64,000 bases of DNA from Arenibacter troitsensis. GTDB taxonomy: Bacteria > Bacteroidota > Bacteroidia > Flavobacteriales > Flavobacteriaceae. The translations under genes and the position numbers were made by a program. Of the stretch, positions 26,844-35,766 are shown one piece after another; position 1 is the first letter of the stretch, and each line of letters starts with the position of its first letter. A model generated the notes under the pieces. The model was given only the letters and a program-made list of their open reading frames with translations. It was not told the origin of the DNA and searched no databases. Location of the stretch: contig NZ_FXAO01000006.1 of the NCBI RefSeq assembly GCF_900177645.1, positions 310,001 to 374,000 of the forward strand. The letters run 5' to 3'.

Positions 26844-28154
26844 TTAAGCCTGCAGTTCATATTTTTTATATACACGCAATCCGTACCATGCTATATAGAC
26901 AAAACAAAGTGCCGGTAGGATGAAGGAAAAATTCACTTCGGTAGCACCCATAATTTGTATGTCGTTCACGGCATTGCCTCCGGCATCAATGATCATTCCC
27001 TGAAGCTTAGGCATTAGGGCCCCGCCTACAATTGCCATTACAAGTCCGGCAGCACCAATCTTAGATTCCTCCTCATTAAGTCCGTTCAAAGCAATTCCGT
27101 AAATGGTTGGGAACATAAGGGACATAAAAAAGGTAATCCCTACCAAGCAGTATAAGCCTATTATACCTTCAATGTAAATAGTTCCAATACAGCATAGCGT
27201 TGCAAAAATGGCAAAGTACATCAATAGTTTACCTGGGCTCATAAATCTTAGCATATAGGTACCAATGGCCCTACCCACCAAGAACAGGATGAAGGCCGCA
27301 AACTGGTAATTGGCGGCATCCTCACTGGAAATCCCTATGGCCTCGGCATATTGATAAATATAGGTCCAGCACATAATCTGGGCACCGACGTAAAATATTT
27401 GGGCTATTACACCAAGCACGTATTTACGGTTCTTAAACAAACCACTAAAGGTATCCCCCAAACTTGGTATACCCCCTTCATCCTTGGCCTGCGGCATTTT
27501 ACTAATAATGATCAGTACAAAAACTGCCAAAATTACCAATCCCAAAATAACATAGGGGTCTCGAATAACCATTAGGTCCGTTGTCCTGATCAAGGCCTTC
27601 TGCGCCTCCTCCAAGGAAGAATAATCCGCAATATCATCCGACTGTAATTTTTTAAGAACAAATTGCTGTGCCACCAATAGTCCCAACAGCAATCCCACTG
27701 GATTAAAGGCCTGGGCCAAATTTAAACGCTGCGTAGCCGTTTCTGGTGCGCCCATGGCCAAAATATAGGGATTGGCAGTGGTTTCCAAAAATGCCAACCC
27801 AAAGGTAAGCACGTAGAGTCCCAAGCAGAAGAACCAAAATTGTTCCGTTATGGCCGCGGGATAAAACAATAGAGCCCCTCCTGCATACAAGGCCAATCCT
27901 ATTAAAACCCCCACTTTATAGGAGTATTTACGCACAAAAAGTGCAGCGGGCAACGCCATACAAAAGTAACCGCCATAAAACGCCATTTGTACCCAGGCAG
28001 CCTGGGAATTGGACAGTTCCAATACTTTTTTAAATGCCTGTACCATAGGATCGGTAACAGCATTGGCAAAACCCCAAAGCGCAAATAGGGTAGTAATTAA
28101 AATAAAGGGAATTAGTACCTTCTTAGATACTACAGGTGGTCTTTGGTCTTTCAT
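26844..28154 (-). CDS. fucP: L-fucose permease (MFS, FucP type)
   Basis: 436 residues, 12 predicted membrane helices. FucP-like blocks: ITTLFALWGFANAVTDPMVQAFKKVLELSNSQAAWVQMAFYGGYFCMALPAALF, ETTANPYILAMGAPETATQRLNLAQAFNPVGLLLG, and late FPTIYGIALNGLNEEESKIGAAGLVMAIVGGALMP. It imports L-fucose by proton symport. It lies between the fucose dehydrogenase-like and the mutarotase genes, and brings the monosaccharide from the periplasm into the catabolic pathway. Confidence 0.9.
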   Translation of the reverse strand: MKDQRPPVVSKKVLIPFILITTLFALWGFANAVTDPMVQAFKKVLELSNSQAAWVQMAFYGGYFCMALPAALFVRKYSYKVGVLIGLALYAGGALLFYPAAITEQFWFFCLGLYVLTFGLAFLETTANPYILAMGAPETATQRLNLAQAFNPVGLLLGLLVAQQFVLKKLQSDDIADYSSLEEAQKALIRTTDLMVIRDPYVILGLVILAVFVLIIISKMPQAKDEGGIPSLGDTFSGLFKNRKYVLGVIAQIFYVGAQIMCWTYIYQYAEAIGISSEDAANYQFAAFILFLVGRAIGTYMLRFMSPGKLLMYFAIFATLCCIGTIYIEGIIGLYCLVGITFFMSLMFPTIYGIALNGLNEEESKIGAAGLVMAIVGGALMPKLQGMIIDAGGNAVNDIQIMGATEVNFSFILPALCFVYIAWYGLRVYKKYELQA

Positions 28155-28220
28155 TGAATTGTTGATTATTGTTAATTGATTATTCTCTGGTCTAGATTGT
28201 TATTTAATTTAAAAAAGTGT

Positions 28221-29003
28221 TTAAGAAATAGACCTGTCCAAATGGGTATATCCGCCATCTACAAAGAGTAATTGCCCAGTGGTGTGACTAGATCTGTTGG
28301 AAAGTAAAAAGGCCACAGTACTGGCAATTTCCTCAGCGGTAGTCATTCTTTGTCCCAACGGGATTTTATCGGTTATAGCCTTTAATTTTTCTTCCGGGTT
28401 ATCAAAAGTCTTGATCCATCTGTCGTATAAGGGGGTATAACATTCGGCCACAATAACCGCATTGACCCTAATATTATATGGCAGCAATTCCACAGCCCAT
28501 TCCCTGGTTATGGCATTACGCCCCCCATTGGCCGCGGCATAGCCCGATGTCCCCCCCTGCCCGGTTACCGAGGTCTTGGAGCCTATATTCACAATGGCTC
28601 CCTGGGTTTTCTTTAGTTCGGGCAAAGCATAATGCGCCATTAGATAATAATGGGTAAGGTTTCGATTTATAGACCTTAGAAAATCCTCATAATTCCCATT
28701 CTCCAGGCCAACACCATCATTGATTCCTGCATTATTTACCACCCCATCGATCTTCCCATATTTTTCAACGGTGCTTTCAACGGCAAGTCTACATTGTTCC
28801 GGATCTGTAAGTTCTGCCATGGCAAAAGAGGCTTTTCCGCCACTTCTTTCGATATCCGCAACCACCTCCAACATACTTTTTCTATCCCTTCCAATGATGA
28901 CCGGAATAGCGCCTTCAGCTGCCAATAATACACTTATTCCATGACCGATTCCTTTGGAACCTCCTGTAACCAAAATTACTTTATCCTTGAGCTGTAAATC
29001 CAT
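28221..29003 (-). CDS. SDR, L-fucose dehydrogenase-like, lacking the catalytic lysine
   Basis: 260 residues. The Rossmann start TGGSKGIGHG, VVNNAGIN, catalytic Ser142 and Tyr155, then VNAVIVAECYTPLYDRWI, which resembles bacterial L-fucose dehydrogenases. In the usual YxxxK motif the Lys is replaced by Asn159 (GYAAANGG; codon AAT on the minus strand at 28527-28529). That Lys normally lowers the Tyr pKa, so activity may be altered. The gene sits between the GH29 fusion gene (6 bp) and fucP, so oxidation of L-fucose to the lactone is the natural guess. If the Asn abolishes activity, another dehydrogenase must start the pathway. Confidence 0.8.
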   Translation of the reverse strand: MDLQLKDKVILVTGGSKGIGHGISVLLAAEGAIPVIIGRDRKSMLEVVADIERSGGKASFAMAELTDPEQCRLAVESTVEKYGKIDGVVNNAGINDGVGLENGNYEDFLRSINRNLTHYYLMAHYALPELKKTQGAIVNIGSKTSVTGQGGTSGYAAANGGRNAITREWAVELLPYNIRVNAVIVAECYTPLYDRWIKTFDNPEEKLKAITDKIPLGQRMTTAEEIASTVAFLLSNRSSHTTGQLLFVDGGYTHLDRSIS

Positions 29004-29009
29004 TTTTCT

Positions 29010-31397
29010 TTATTTAACGTCCTTTTCTGCAACGAAATAGGCACTAAAATCCTTGATCTGTGCTAAACCGTCCGAATCTATAATTTTTATTCGTAATCTA
29101 CTTAATTTTATAGTGTCAAATTTCTCAATTCTTTTATTTCCAATGCTCTCCCCATTGGCCAGGGTAATCCAGCGACCTCCCGAATAAGCTTCCATTTGAT
29201 ATTTTCTAATTCTTTCTCCTTTTGTTATATCCTCCTGAAGTATTACATGGTTTACTTCCATAGGTTCCTTCAATCTTAATTCCAATCCATTTCCCAGTCC
29301 ATGGGTACTGGCCAAAGGATTGGAAAATCTTCTATTCATCTCCTCTCCCCATTCCTTTAGGCGCTGCACATCCGGTTCTGGAAGTAATCCGTGCGGGTCT
29401 GGGGTTAGGCCTATTATCAAAGTGGCGTTTCTTCCAACCGATTTATAGTACATATCCATTAAATTATCCAAGGGAAATATATGGTCCTCATCCCCAGGCT
29501 CCCAAAACCATTCGTGTCGGCCGTTAAATCCCCTTAATGGGGCATCGGCCATGGCAGGCACCCAATACTTGCCCTTGGCATCCCCTTCTTTCAGCAATTG
29601 AAAACTGTTTTCCGCTATATTCTTCATGGCACTTTCTCCCGCTCCTGTAGCCCTGTATGGAAAGGTTGACCAATTGGGATACCCAACTGTTCCCGATTCT
29701 GATCCTCCCCATCGGGCTTCTGCCAATTGCCCGTTGTGATAGAACAAACAATTTGGTTGGTACTGCCTTACAATGGGCAAAACGTCCGGAGCACCATTTT
29801 TTGGATGATCGGCTCCACCATCGAACCAAATTTCGAACAACTCCCCATAATTGGTACAAATTTCCTTTACCATTCCCTCTACCATCCTGTTATACCATTT
29901 CTGTCGATTCTCTTTAAAATCGCCCTCTCCATTAACTTTAAAGTCGTGCACACCCAAAAACGAATTCCATCTAATCCCAAGATAAATACCCGGTTTTATT
30001 CCATACTTTCGGCACGAGGCTACAAAATCTGCCACCACATCCCCTTTACCATCTTTCCAATTTAAAGCTTTAACACTGTATGGGTTTACTTTGGATTGAA
30101 ACAATGCGAAGCCAGTCTCATGGGTAGCCGTTAGAATGGCAAATTTGGCACCGGCATCCTTAGCCGCCTTCACCCATTGATCGGTATCCAATTTTTCTGG
30201 ATTAAAAATTTGATAGTCTTCTACCGGATCGATCCTATTGTTTCCCTGTCCATATTTTACCCCATCAAACACATGCAGGTCATAATGAAACACCACGCCG
30301 AGCTCTGCCTCCTGCCAGGCCAATTGCCGCTTGTTGGGGACCGGGAGTTCATTCTCAATAATGGGTATGAAAACGGCATAGGATTCCTCCCCTTTCTTTA
30401 CCGCTACTGACAATACTTTAGGTTGGCCATTCTCATGATAAACAAACGGACGTTCCATTCTATCCGGACCGATGACCGTACCATCTTCCAATAAAATTTC
30501 CTTATTCTTAAGAACAAACTCATTGGCCTTTTCCCAGTCGGTTCCATTCACCGAAGTCACCAAACCAATATAATTATGGGCATGGAAAACGCCATAGAAC
30601 CTATCTCGATTTTCATCGTACCAAATAGACATATCTTCGGTGTCCATATAATCTATTACCGGTTTCTCCTGAATCTCAAAAGGGCCATCGGGATGTTCCG
30701 AAATCCCTACCGCCTGGTTCCTGATAAATCTTTTTTCGTTGGGCTTATCCCCTTTTATAATCAAATAATACTTGCCATCCTTGCCCTTGTCAATAGCGGG
30801 ATTAACAGTAAGTGTGGCAATGGGTCCTGAGGGTTCCACCAAGGGTTTATCCATTCTCGTCCAAGGTCCGTTCAAGGAATTCGACACCGCCACCCCCGTA
30901 CGCTGATTGGGACGCAATATCCTCCAATTGGGATGGGCATAACCTGTTTTGGCGGTTTCTACCAATTCGCCATCGGTATAATCCTTGCCACCCATATTGG
31001 TCCCTATATAGTACAAATAATATTTACCTTCAAAATATTTGATTTTCGGGTTGTGCGCTGTTATCGCATCCCAGTTGCCCTGCCCACTACCCCGGAGCAC
31101 TGTTTCCTTGTATTTCCATGGTCCGGACGGACTTTTACTGGTGGCATGGGCAATCTCCGAATGGGTAAGCCAACCATGAAACCCGTATTGTTTTTTCCAG
31201 CGGGAATAAAATAAATGGTATTTGCCCTCCCTTTCCTTGATTATGGAACTTCCCCAATTAAAGTACCCGTCCGTTTTAAAAATGTTATCACCGGACACTC
31301 TTCCAAAATTATCGAATAAGTATAAGTCGTCTTCCCCATTTTGGGAAAATGCAGAAACAAAACAAAAGCAACAAAGTAAAAACAATCTTAACTTCAT
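29010..31397 (-). CDS. Two-domain glycosidase: five-bladed propeller (GH43/117-like) plus GH29 fucosidase
   Basis: 795 residues with a signal peptide (LFLLCCFCFVSAFSQ). Residues ~25-345 form a propeller hydrolase like GH43/GH117/GH32 (DGYFNWGSSIIKEREGKYHLFYSRW, WDAITAHNPKIKYFEGKYYLYYIG, MDTEDMSIWYDENRDRFYGVFHAH). Residues ~355-700 are a GH29 barrel (GVVFHYDLHVFDGVKYG, AKFAILTATHETGFALF, EIWFDGGADHPKNG with nucleophile Asp526, and VGRNATLIIGLTPDPHG). The last ~90 residues are a beta-sandwich. GH29 enzymes release alpha-L-fucose. The fusion suggests stepwise removal of two linked units. It is 6 bp upstream of the fucose dehydrogenase-like gene. Confidence 0.82.
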   Translation of the reverse strand: MKLRLFLLCCFCFVSAFSQNGEDDLYLFDNFGRVSGDNIFKTDGYFNWGSSIIKEREGKYHLFYSRWKKQYGFHGWLTHSEIAHATSKSPSGPWKYKETVLRGSGQGNWDAITAHNPKIKYFEGKYYLYYIGTNMGGKDYTDGELVETAKTGYAHPNWRILRPNQRTGVAVSNSLNGPWTRMDKPLVEPSGPIATLTVNPAIDKGKDGKYYLIIKGDKPNEKRFIRNQAVGISEHPDGPFEIQEKPVIDYMDTEDMSIWYDENRDRFYGVFHAHNYIGLVTSVNGTDWEKANEFVLKNKEILLEDGTVIGPDRMERPFVYHENGQPKVLSVAVKKGEESYAVFIPIIENELPVPNKRQLAWQEAELGVVFHYDLHVFDGVKYGQGNNRIDPVEDYQIFNPEKLDTDQWVKAAKDAGAKFAILTATHETGFALFQSKVNPYSVKALNWKDGKGDVVADFVASCRKYGIKPGIYLGIRWNSFLGVHDFKVNGEGDFKENRQKWYNRMVEGMVKEICTNYGELFEIWFDGGADHPKNGAPDVLPIVRQYQPNCLFYHNGQLAEARWGGSESGTVGYPNWSTFPYRATGAGESAMKNIAENSFQLLKEGDAKGKYWVPAMADAPLRGFNGRHEWFWEPGDEDHIFPLDNLMDMYYKSVGRNATLIIGLTPDPHGLLPEPDVQRLKEWGEEMNRRFSNPLASTHGLGNGLELRLKEPMEVNHVILQEDITKGERIRKYQMEAYSGGRWITLANGESIGNKRIEKFDTIKLSRLRIKIIDSDGLAQIKDFSAYFVAEKDVK

Positions 31398-31404
31398 ATT
31401 CTTT

Positions 31405-32964
31405 TTAGCTTTTGTAAATATTTAATATCTCATCCGGATAGGCAATCTGTTCCCCTGTATCTTTTCTGGAAGGTATCTGGGCCTCCACGTTCCTTAAGTA
31501 ATCCGATAATATCTTGGCTAACTCCCTTGCTTTTTCTGGCTGCTCTTTTACCAAATTCCTGGTTTCCCCAATATCCTCCTTGATATTGAACAACTCCATG
31601 CTACTATCCTTGTAGTAGTAAATAAATTTCCAGTCGCCCACCCTGGTACTGCTGGAAGCTCCGATTCCCGGTCCGGATGGCCCCCATTCATTGGGATAGT
31701 GCCAAAATAATGGTCTAGTAACACCACTAGACTTGCCGGAAAGCGTTGGCAGAAAACTAACACCGTCTACCTTTTGTACCGTTTCATAGTTCTTAATGCC
31801 TGCCATTTCCAAAATGGTGGGGTAAAAATCTTCTATTATCACTTGTTGGTCTACCACCGAATTAGGTTTAATTTTCCCTGGCCACTTTACCAACATTGGC
31901 TCGCGGATACCCCCTTCATGAGCTGAACCTTTTCCACTGCTCAAAGGTTTGTTATGGGTGTGTTTTTCCCCTCCCCTGGCCACAGCACTAAGGCCACCGT
32001 TATCCGACATAAAAAGGATAATAGTATTGTCCGAAATCTTTTTATTATCCAGATAATCCATTATATCGCCCAAACTCTTGTCCATTCCCTCTACCAAAGC
32101 AGCGTATTTGGCCTCTGTGGAATCCAGACCTTTGTCATAATATTTCTGAACAAATCTGCTATCTGCCATTATGGGGGTATGCACCGCATAATGTGCCATA
32201 TACAAAAAGAAAGGTTTGCTTTTTTCCAAGGCGGAATCCATGGCCAGTTTGGCCTCCTGTGTTATGGCCTCCGTTAAAAATATATCCTTGCCATAATATT
32301 TATCCAATCCGGGAACAGCCCATACTTTCCTTCCTTCCTTTCCATTTCCAAAATTCTCGGTTCCCAAATAACTCCCGGGAGCCCCTGCTGCGTGTCCGGC
32401 TATATTTATTTCAAAACCAAGTTTCAAAGGATCTTCCCCTGGGGTACCAATAGCCCCCAAATGCGCCTTTCCGGAATGTATGGTAACATAGCCTGCCTCC
32501 TTCAAAACCTGAGGCAAGGGAGTAGCATGTACTGCTTTTTCCACCCCTTCAACCGGACTTAACCCATTTACGTTCCATTCTGGAAATTTTAGGGTTTTGT
32601 GGTTGGTTTCCATGGGCTGTAGTTTGTCCTTGTACAATGTCCAGTTAGTAACCCTGTGTCTGGCCGCATTCATACCGGTCATTAGACTTACCCTGGTCGG
32701 CGAACATACCGCAGTGGAGTAGGCCTGGGTAAATTTCATACCCTCTTTTGCCAAGCGTTCCATATTTGGGGTTTGGTAAAGCTCATTATACTGCGTCCTT
32801 TCACTCCAAAATGGAACCGAAGTGTCCTGCCAGCCCATATCATCCACGAAAAAAAGTACCAAATTGGGGGTGGTGGGTACATCAATATCTTTAGGCACTA
32901 CCTTGTCCTTACAGCCAAAACTTAGAAGACCTACTATGAAACACCCCAATACATAACCTTTCAT
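31405..32964 (-). CDS. S1 family sulfatase (formylglycine type), lipoprotein
   Basis: 519 residues. SPII signal GLLSFGCKD; the sulfatase opening NLVLFFVDDMGWQD with metal-binding Asp pair; and the formylglycine site AVCSPTRVSLMTG with Cys87. ITIHSGKAHLGA-type, FLYMAHYAVHTPI and MSDNGGL blocks complete the active site. It needs an anaerobic-type maturase, which is not in the window. It should remove sulfate esters from fucose or galactose residues of algal glycans. The gene is 7 bp upstream of the GH fusion gene and 22 bp downstream of a GH29 gene. Confidence 0.9.
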   Translation of the reverse strand: MKGYVLGCFIVGLLSFGCKDKVVPKDIDVPTTPNLVLFFVDDMGWQDTSVPFWSERTQYNELYQTPNMERLAKEGMKFTQAYSTAVCSPTRVSLMTGMNAARHRVTNWTLYKDKLQPMETNHKTLKFPEWNVNGLSPVEGVEKAVHATPLPQVLKEAGYVTIHSGKAHLGAIGTPGEDPLKLGFEINIAGHAAGAPGSYLGTENFGNGKEGRKVWAVPGLDKYYGKDIFLTEAITQEAKLAMDSALEKSKPFFLYMAHYAVHTPIMADSRFVQKYYDKGLDSTEAKYAALVEGMDKSLGDIMDYLDNKKISDNTIILFMSDNGGLSAVARGGEKHTHNKPLSSGKGSAHEGGIREPMLVKWPGKIKPNSVVDQQVIIEDFYPTILEMAGIKNYETVQKVDGVSFLPTLSGKSSGVTRPLFWHYPNEWGPSGPGIGASSSTRVGDWKFIYYYKDSSMELFNIKEDIGETRNLVKEQPEKARELAKILSDYLRNVEAQIPSRKDTGEQIAYPDEILNIYKS

Positions 32965-32986
32965 CTGTGTACTTTTTTACAATAAC

Positions 32987-34327
32987 TTAATTACTCTCTA
33001 TTACCGCACCATCCTCGCGATATAGATCTACCTTACCATCCAACATAACGGCAAGCACGGTCATATTTTCATCCAGAACATGTTCCGGCAACTTTATATA
33101 ATTGATTCCCGGATAATGGCTCCAATAAACCTTGCCAATAACCTGATGAGACAGCTTGGTCCCCTCTCCCACAACATAAATGCGGTTGATCCTATTTTTT
33201 AGTCCGCGTATCACTACCTCTCCATTTGAATTGCCTTTTACGAACAAATAAAGGATGTTCCCGTCTTTGGATAAAGTAGTAGGTCCGTAAAAATGTTCTT
33301 TAGGAATCCCGGATCGGGTTCCATAGATTGCCTCTTTGTGCTTATTGGTCCATCGTCCCAAACCTTCCAAGATGGCCACCTGCTCCTCTGGAATACTCCC
33401 ATCTCCTTTGGGACCTATATCCAATAGCATGTTGCCCCCATTTCCAATAACATCAGCGAAAATCCCGATAATTTGATCGGTAGTTTTATAATTGTGGTCG
33501 TTTTTTTGAAAACCCCAGGAATCGTTCATAGTAAGGCACAATTCCCAAAATTTGTTCTTTGGCCTGGTAATGGGCATACCTTGTTCCGGAGTGGCGTAAT
33601 CGCCTTGTTCCCTAAGTCTGGAATTTAAAATGGTATTGGGATTTTTATCGAAAAGCATTTGTCTTACTTTGGGCACTTCCCATTCTTCTGAATTGTGTTC
33701 CCAATCCCCATCAAACCAATACAGGTCCGGGTCGTAATTATCGGACAATTCCTTTAACTGACCTTGATAATAGTTTAGGAACTTGTTCCATCGTTTGGGT
33801 TCTTCGGAAATTTTGTATCTAACGGAATCTCTTGTAAAGTGGGTATAATCTTGGTAGGACCAATCGGGCAAGGAATAGTAAATGCCCACTTTTAAATTAT
33901 TTTTGCGCAGCTCGGAGACAAAGGGCGTTAAAACATCCTTCTTTGCCGCAGAACCCTTAACGGCGTTAAAATCCCCAAATTTAGTGTCCCACAGGGCAAA
34001 ACCTTCGTGGTGTTTGGCAGTGATTACCGAATATTTGGCGCCACTGCGCTTTATCAGATCGGCCCATGCTTGTGGGTCATATTTTTTGGCGGTGAACCCC
34101 TTGGTCTGCTTTAGATAATTTTCATGGGAAATATAACCATTGTAGAACGACCAGGATTCATCGATCCCATTTACGGAATACAAGCCCCAATGGATAAAAA
34201 TACCCAATTTGGCATCTTTGAACCATTGCATCTTTTGCTCATTCTGCAGCACGGTGTCCTGTGCTTGCTCCTGCGCGAAATTTGTCCCGATCGTCATAAT
34301 AAATAAAGTGGCAATAAGTCTCTTCAT
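32987..34327 (-). CDS. GH29 alpha-L-fucosidase
   Basis: 446 residues with signal peptide (LIATLFIMTIGTNFAQ). Typical GH29 blocks: WFKDAKLGIFIHWGLYSVNG, YSVITAKHHEGFALWDTKF, KVGIYYSLPDW, YDPDLYWFDGDWEH with nucleophile Asp206, and GGNMLLDIGPKGDGSIP. The C-terminal ~110 residues form the usual small beta-sandwich. It hydrolyses terminal alpha-L-fucose, outside the cytoplasm. Packed in the operon between the sulfatase and the SGNH esterase. Confidence 0.92.
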   Translation of the reverse strand: MKRLIATLFIMTIGTNFAQEQAQDTVLQNEQKMQWFKDAKLGIFIHWGLYSVNGIDESWSFYNGYISHENYLKQTKGFTAKKYDPQAWADLIKRSGAKYSVITAKHHEGFALWDTKFGDFNAVKGSAAKKDVLTPFVSELRKNNLKVGIYYSLPDWSYQDYTHFTRDSVRYKISEEPKRWNKFLNYYQGQLKELSDNYDPDLYWFDGDWEHNSEEWEVPKVRQMLFDKNPNTILNSRLREQGDYATPEQGMPITRPKNKFWELCLTMNDSWGFQKNDHNYKTTDQIIGIFADVIGNGGNMLLDIGPKGDGSIPEEQVAILEGLGRWTNKHKEAIYGTRSGIPKEHFYGPTTLSKDGNILYLFVKGNSNGEVVIRGLKNRINRIYVVGEGTKLSHQVIGKVYWSHYPGINYIKLPEHVLDENMTVLAVMLDGKVDLYREDGAVIESN

Positions 34328-34350
34328 GTATAAAAATTATGTAATTTAAA

Positions 34351-35745
34351 TTATTTCAATTCCCAATTATCCGTTCTAAAAGCGGAGGCAGGCAAGCCTG
34401 CTGAATTAAAAAGATTGGGCAATGCCCCATTGGTAAAAGCAAACCGAACCGCTGTTGGCTTTTTAACCTTAGAGGAAGACACTTCTACCGTATTACCCCT
34501 AATTTTAGCCTTGGCGGGATAAAACACCCCATCTTCCCCAGCAATAAAAAACTCTCGCAAATCCTTGCCCTTTTGTATTAAACCCTTTTCGGCATAATCA
34601 AAACTGAGGACAATTTTTTTATTTTTAATTTCCTTGGACCTATACACCGGTCCCGAATATTCCAACCCTTCCTTCCCATAGGTTTTACCTAAGGCCCAAA
34701 GTGCCAAACGGTACCCTACATCTTGCTTGTTAATAGGGTGGATATTCTCTAAATTTCCAATATCATTGGTGACCACCATGCCCGTGTTGTCCAAATTTTG
34801 CATGGTATATAATTGTGCGTCCCTTACATGTGCCGCATCCGTATCCATTGGGTCGTCATATTTATAGGGGGCTATCTGTACAAAATAAAATGGCAGATTC
34901 TTACCCCATTCCTCCCTCCAGGATTTTATCATTAAAGGAAACGATTTATAATAGGAAACCGGGTTTACCCTGTTGGACTCCCCTTGGTACCAAATACAAC
35001 CTGCGATATTGAATTTAGTAATGGGGTGTATCATGGCATTATAGGCCAAGCCGGGATTACTGGGCCACCAGGCCACCTTGTTCAATTTTTTGGCTGCTTC
35101 CGACAATTGAGCATCTTGGCTTATTAATTCCTTTTTTAACCAAACCTCCACTGGCGTACCGCCCCAACTAGAGTTGATGAGGCCTACCGGAACTGATAAA
35201 TTCTTATACAGCTCCCTTCCAAAGAAATAAGCTACGGAACTAAACTTCTCCATAGTTTCAGGGGTACAAACCTCCCATTTTCCGTTCAATTGATCTTGGG
35301 GATTGTCCGATATTTGTTGCGCTACCTGAAAGAAACGTATCTCAGGATAATTGGCATTTTTTATTTCCTCCTCAACATTCTCCAACCCATTTTTAGGGGT
35401 CCATTGCATATTGCTTTGTCCCGACCCCAACCAAACCTCACCTATCAATACATTCTTCAATTCCAATTTTTCATGGCCTTCCACCATTACACTGTACGTA
35501 CCTCCAGCTTTGGGCGTCGGCAATTGCAAAGACCATACCCCTTGGAAGGCCTTGGTGGTAACCTTCTCATTATTCCAAGTGCCATACACCGTTATCTCTT
35601 CACTGGTAGCCGTGGTCCATCCCCAAATAGTAACGTTCGCCTGTTGTTGCAGTACCATATTATCCGAAAGAATGGAAGGAAGCCAAATTTCCCCATAAGT
35701 ATTGGAGGCAACAAGTAAGAGCAGTAATCCTAGTAGTTTTTTCAT
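34351..35745 (-). CDS. SGNH-fold esterase (sialate O-acetylesterase-like)
   Basis: 464 residues with signal peptide (LLGLLLLLVASNTYG). N-terminal beta-sandwich ~20-100 (LPSILSDNMVLQQQANVTIWGW), then the SASA/SGNH domain with nucleophile Ser111 in GSGQSNMQW, SSVAYFFGRELYKNLSVPVGLINSSWGGTPVE and CIWYQGESN. Members remove O-acetyl groups from sugars; sialic acid is only the founding substrate. Fucoidans are often acetylated, so deacetylation of fucose residues is the likely task here. Confidence 0.85.
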   Translation of the reverse strand: MKKLLGLLLLLVASNTYGEIWLPSILSDNMVLQQQANVTIWGWTTATSEEITVYGTWNNEKVTTKAFQGVWSLQLPTPKAGGTYSVMVEGHEKLELKNVLIGEVWLGSGQSNMQWTPKNGLENVEEEIKNANYPEIRFFQVAQQISDNPQDQLNGKWEVCTPETMEKFSSVAYFFGRELYKNLSVPVGLINSSWGGTPVEVWLKKELISQDAQLSEAAKKLNKVAWWPSNPGLAYNAMIHPITKFNIAGCIWYQGESNRVNPVSYYKSFPLMIKSWREEWGKNLPFYFVQIAPYKYDDPMDTDAAHVRDAQLYTMQNLDNTGMVVTNDIGNLENIHPINKQDVGYRLALWALGKTYGKEGLEYSGPVYRSKEIKNKKIVLSFDYAEKGLIQKGKDLREFFIAGEDGVFYPAKAKIRGNTVEVSSSKVKKPTAVRFAFTNGALPNLFNSAGLPASAFRTDNWELK

Positions 35746-35766
35746 ATTTCAGTTCTTAGGTAGATA

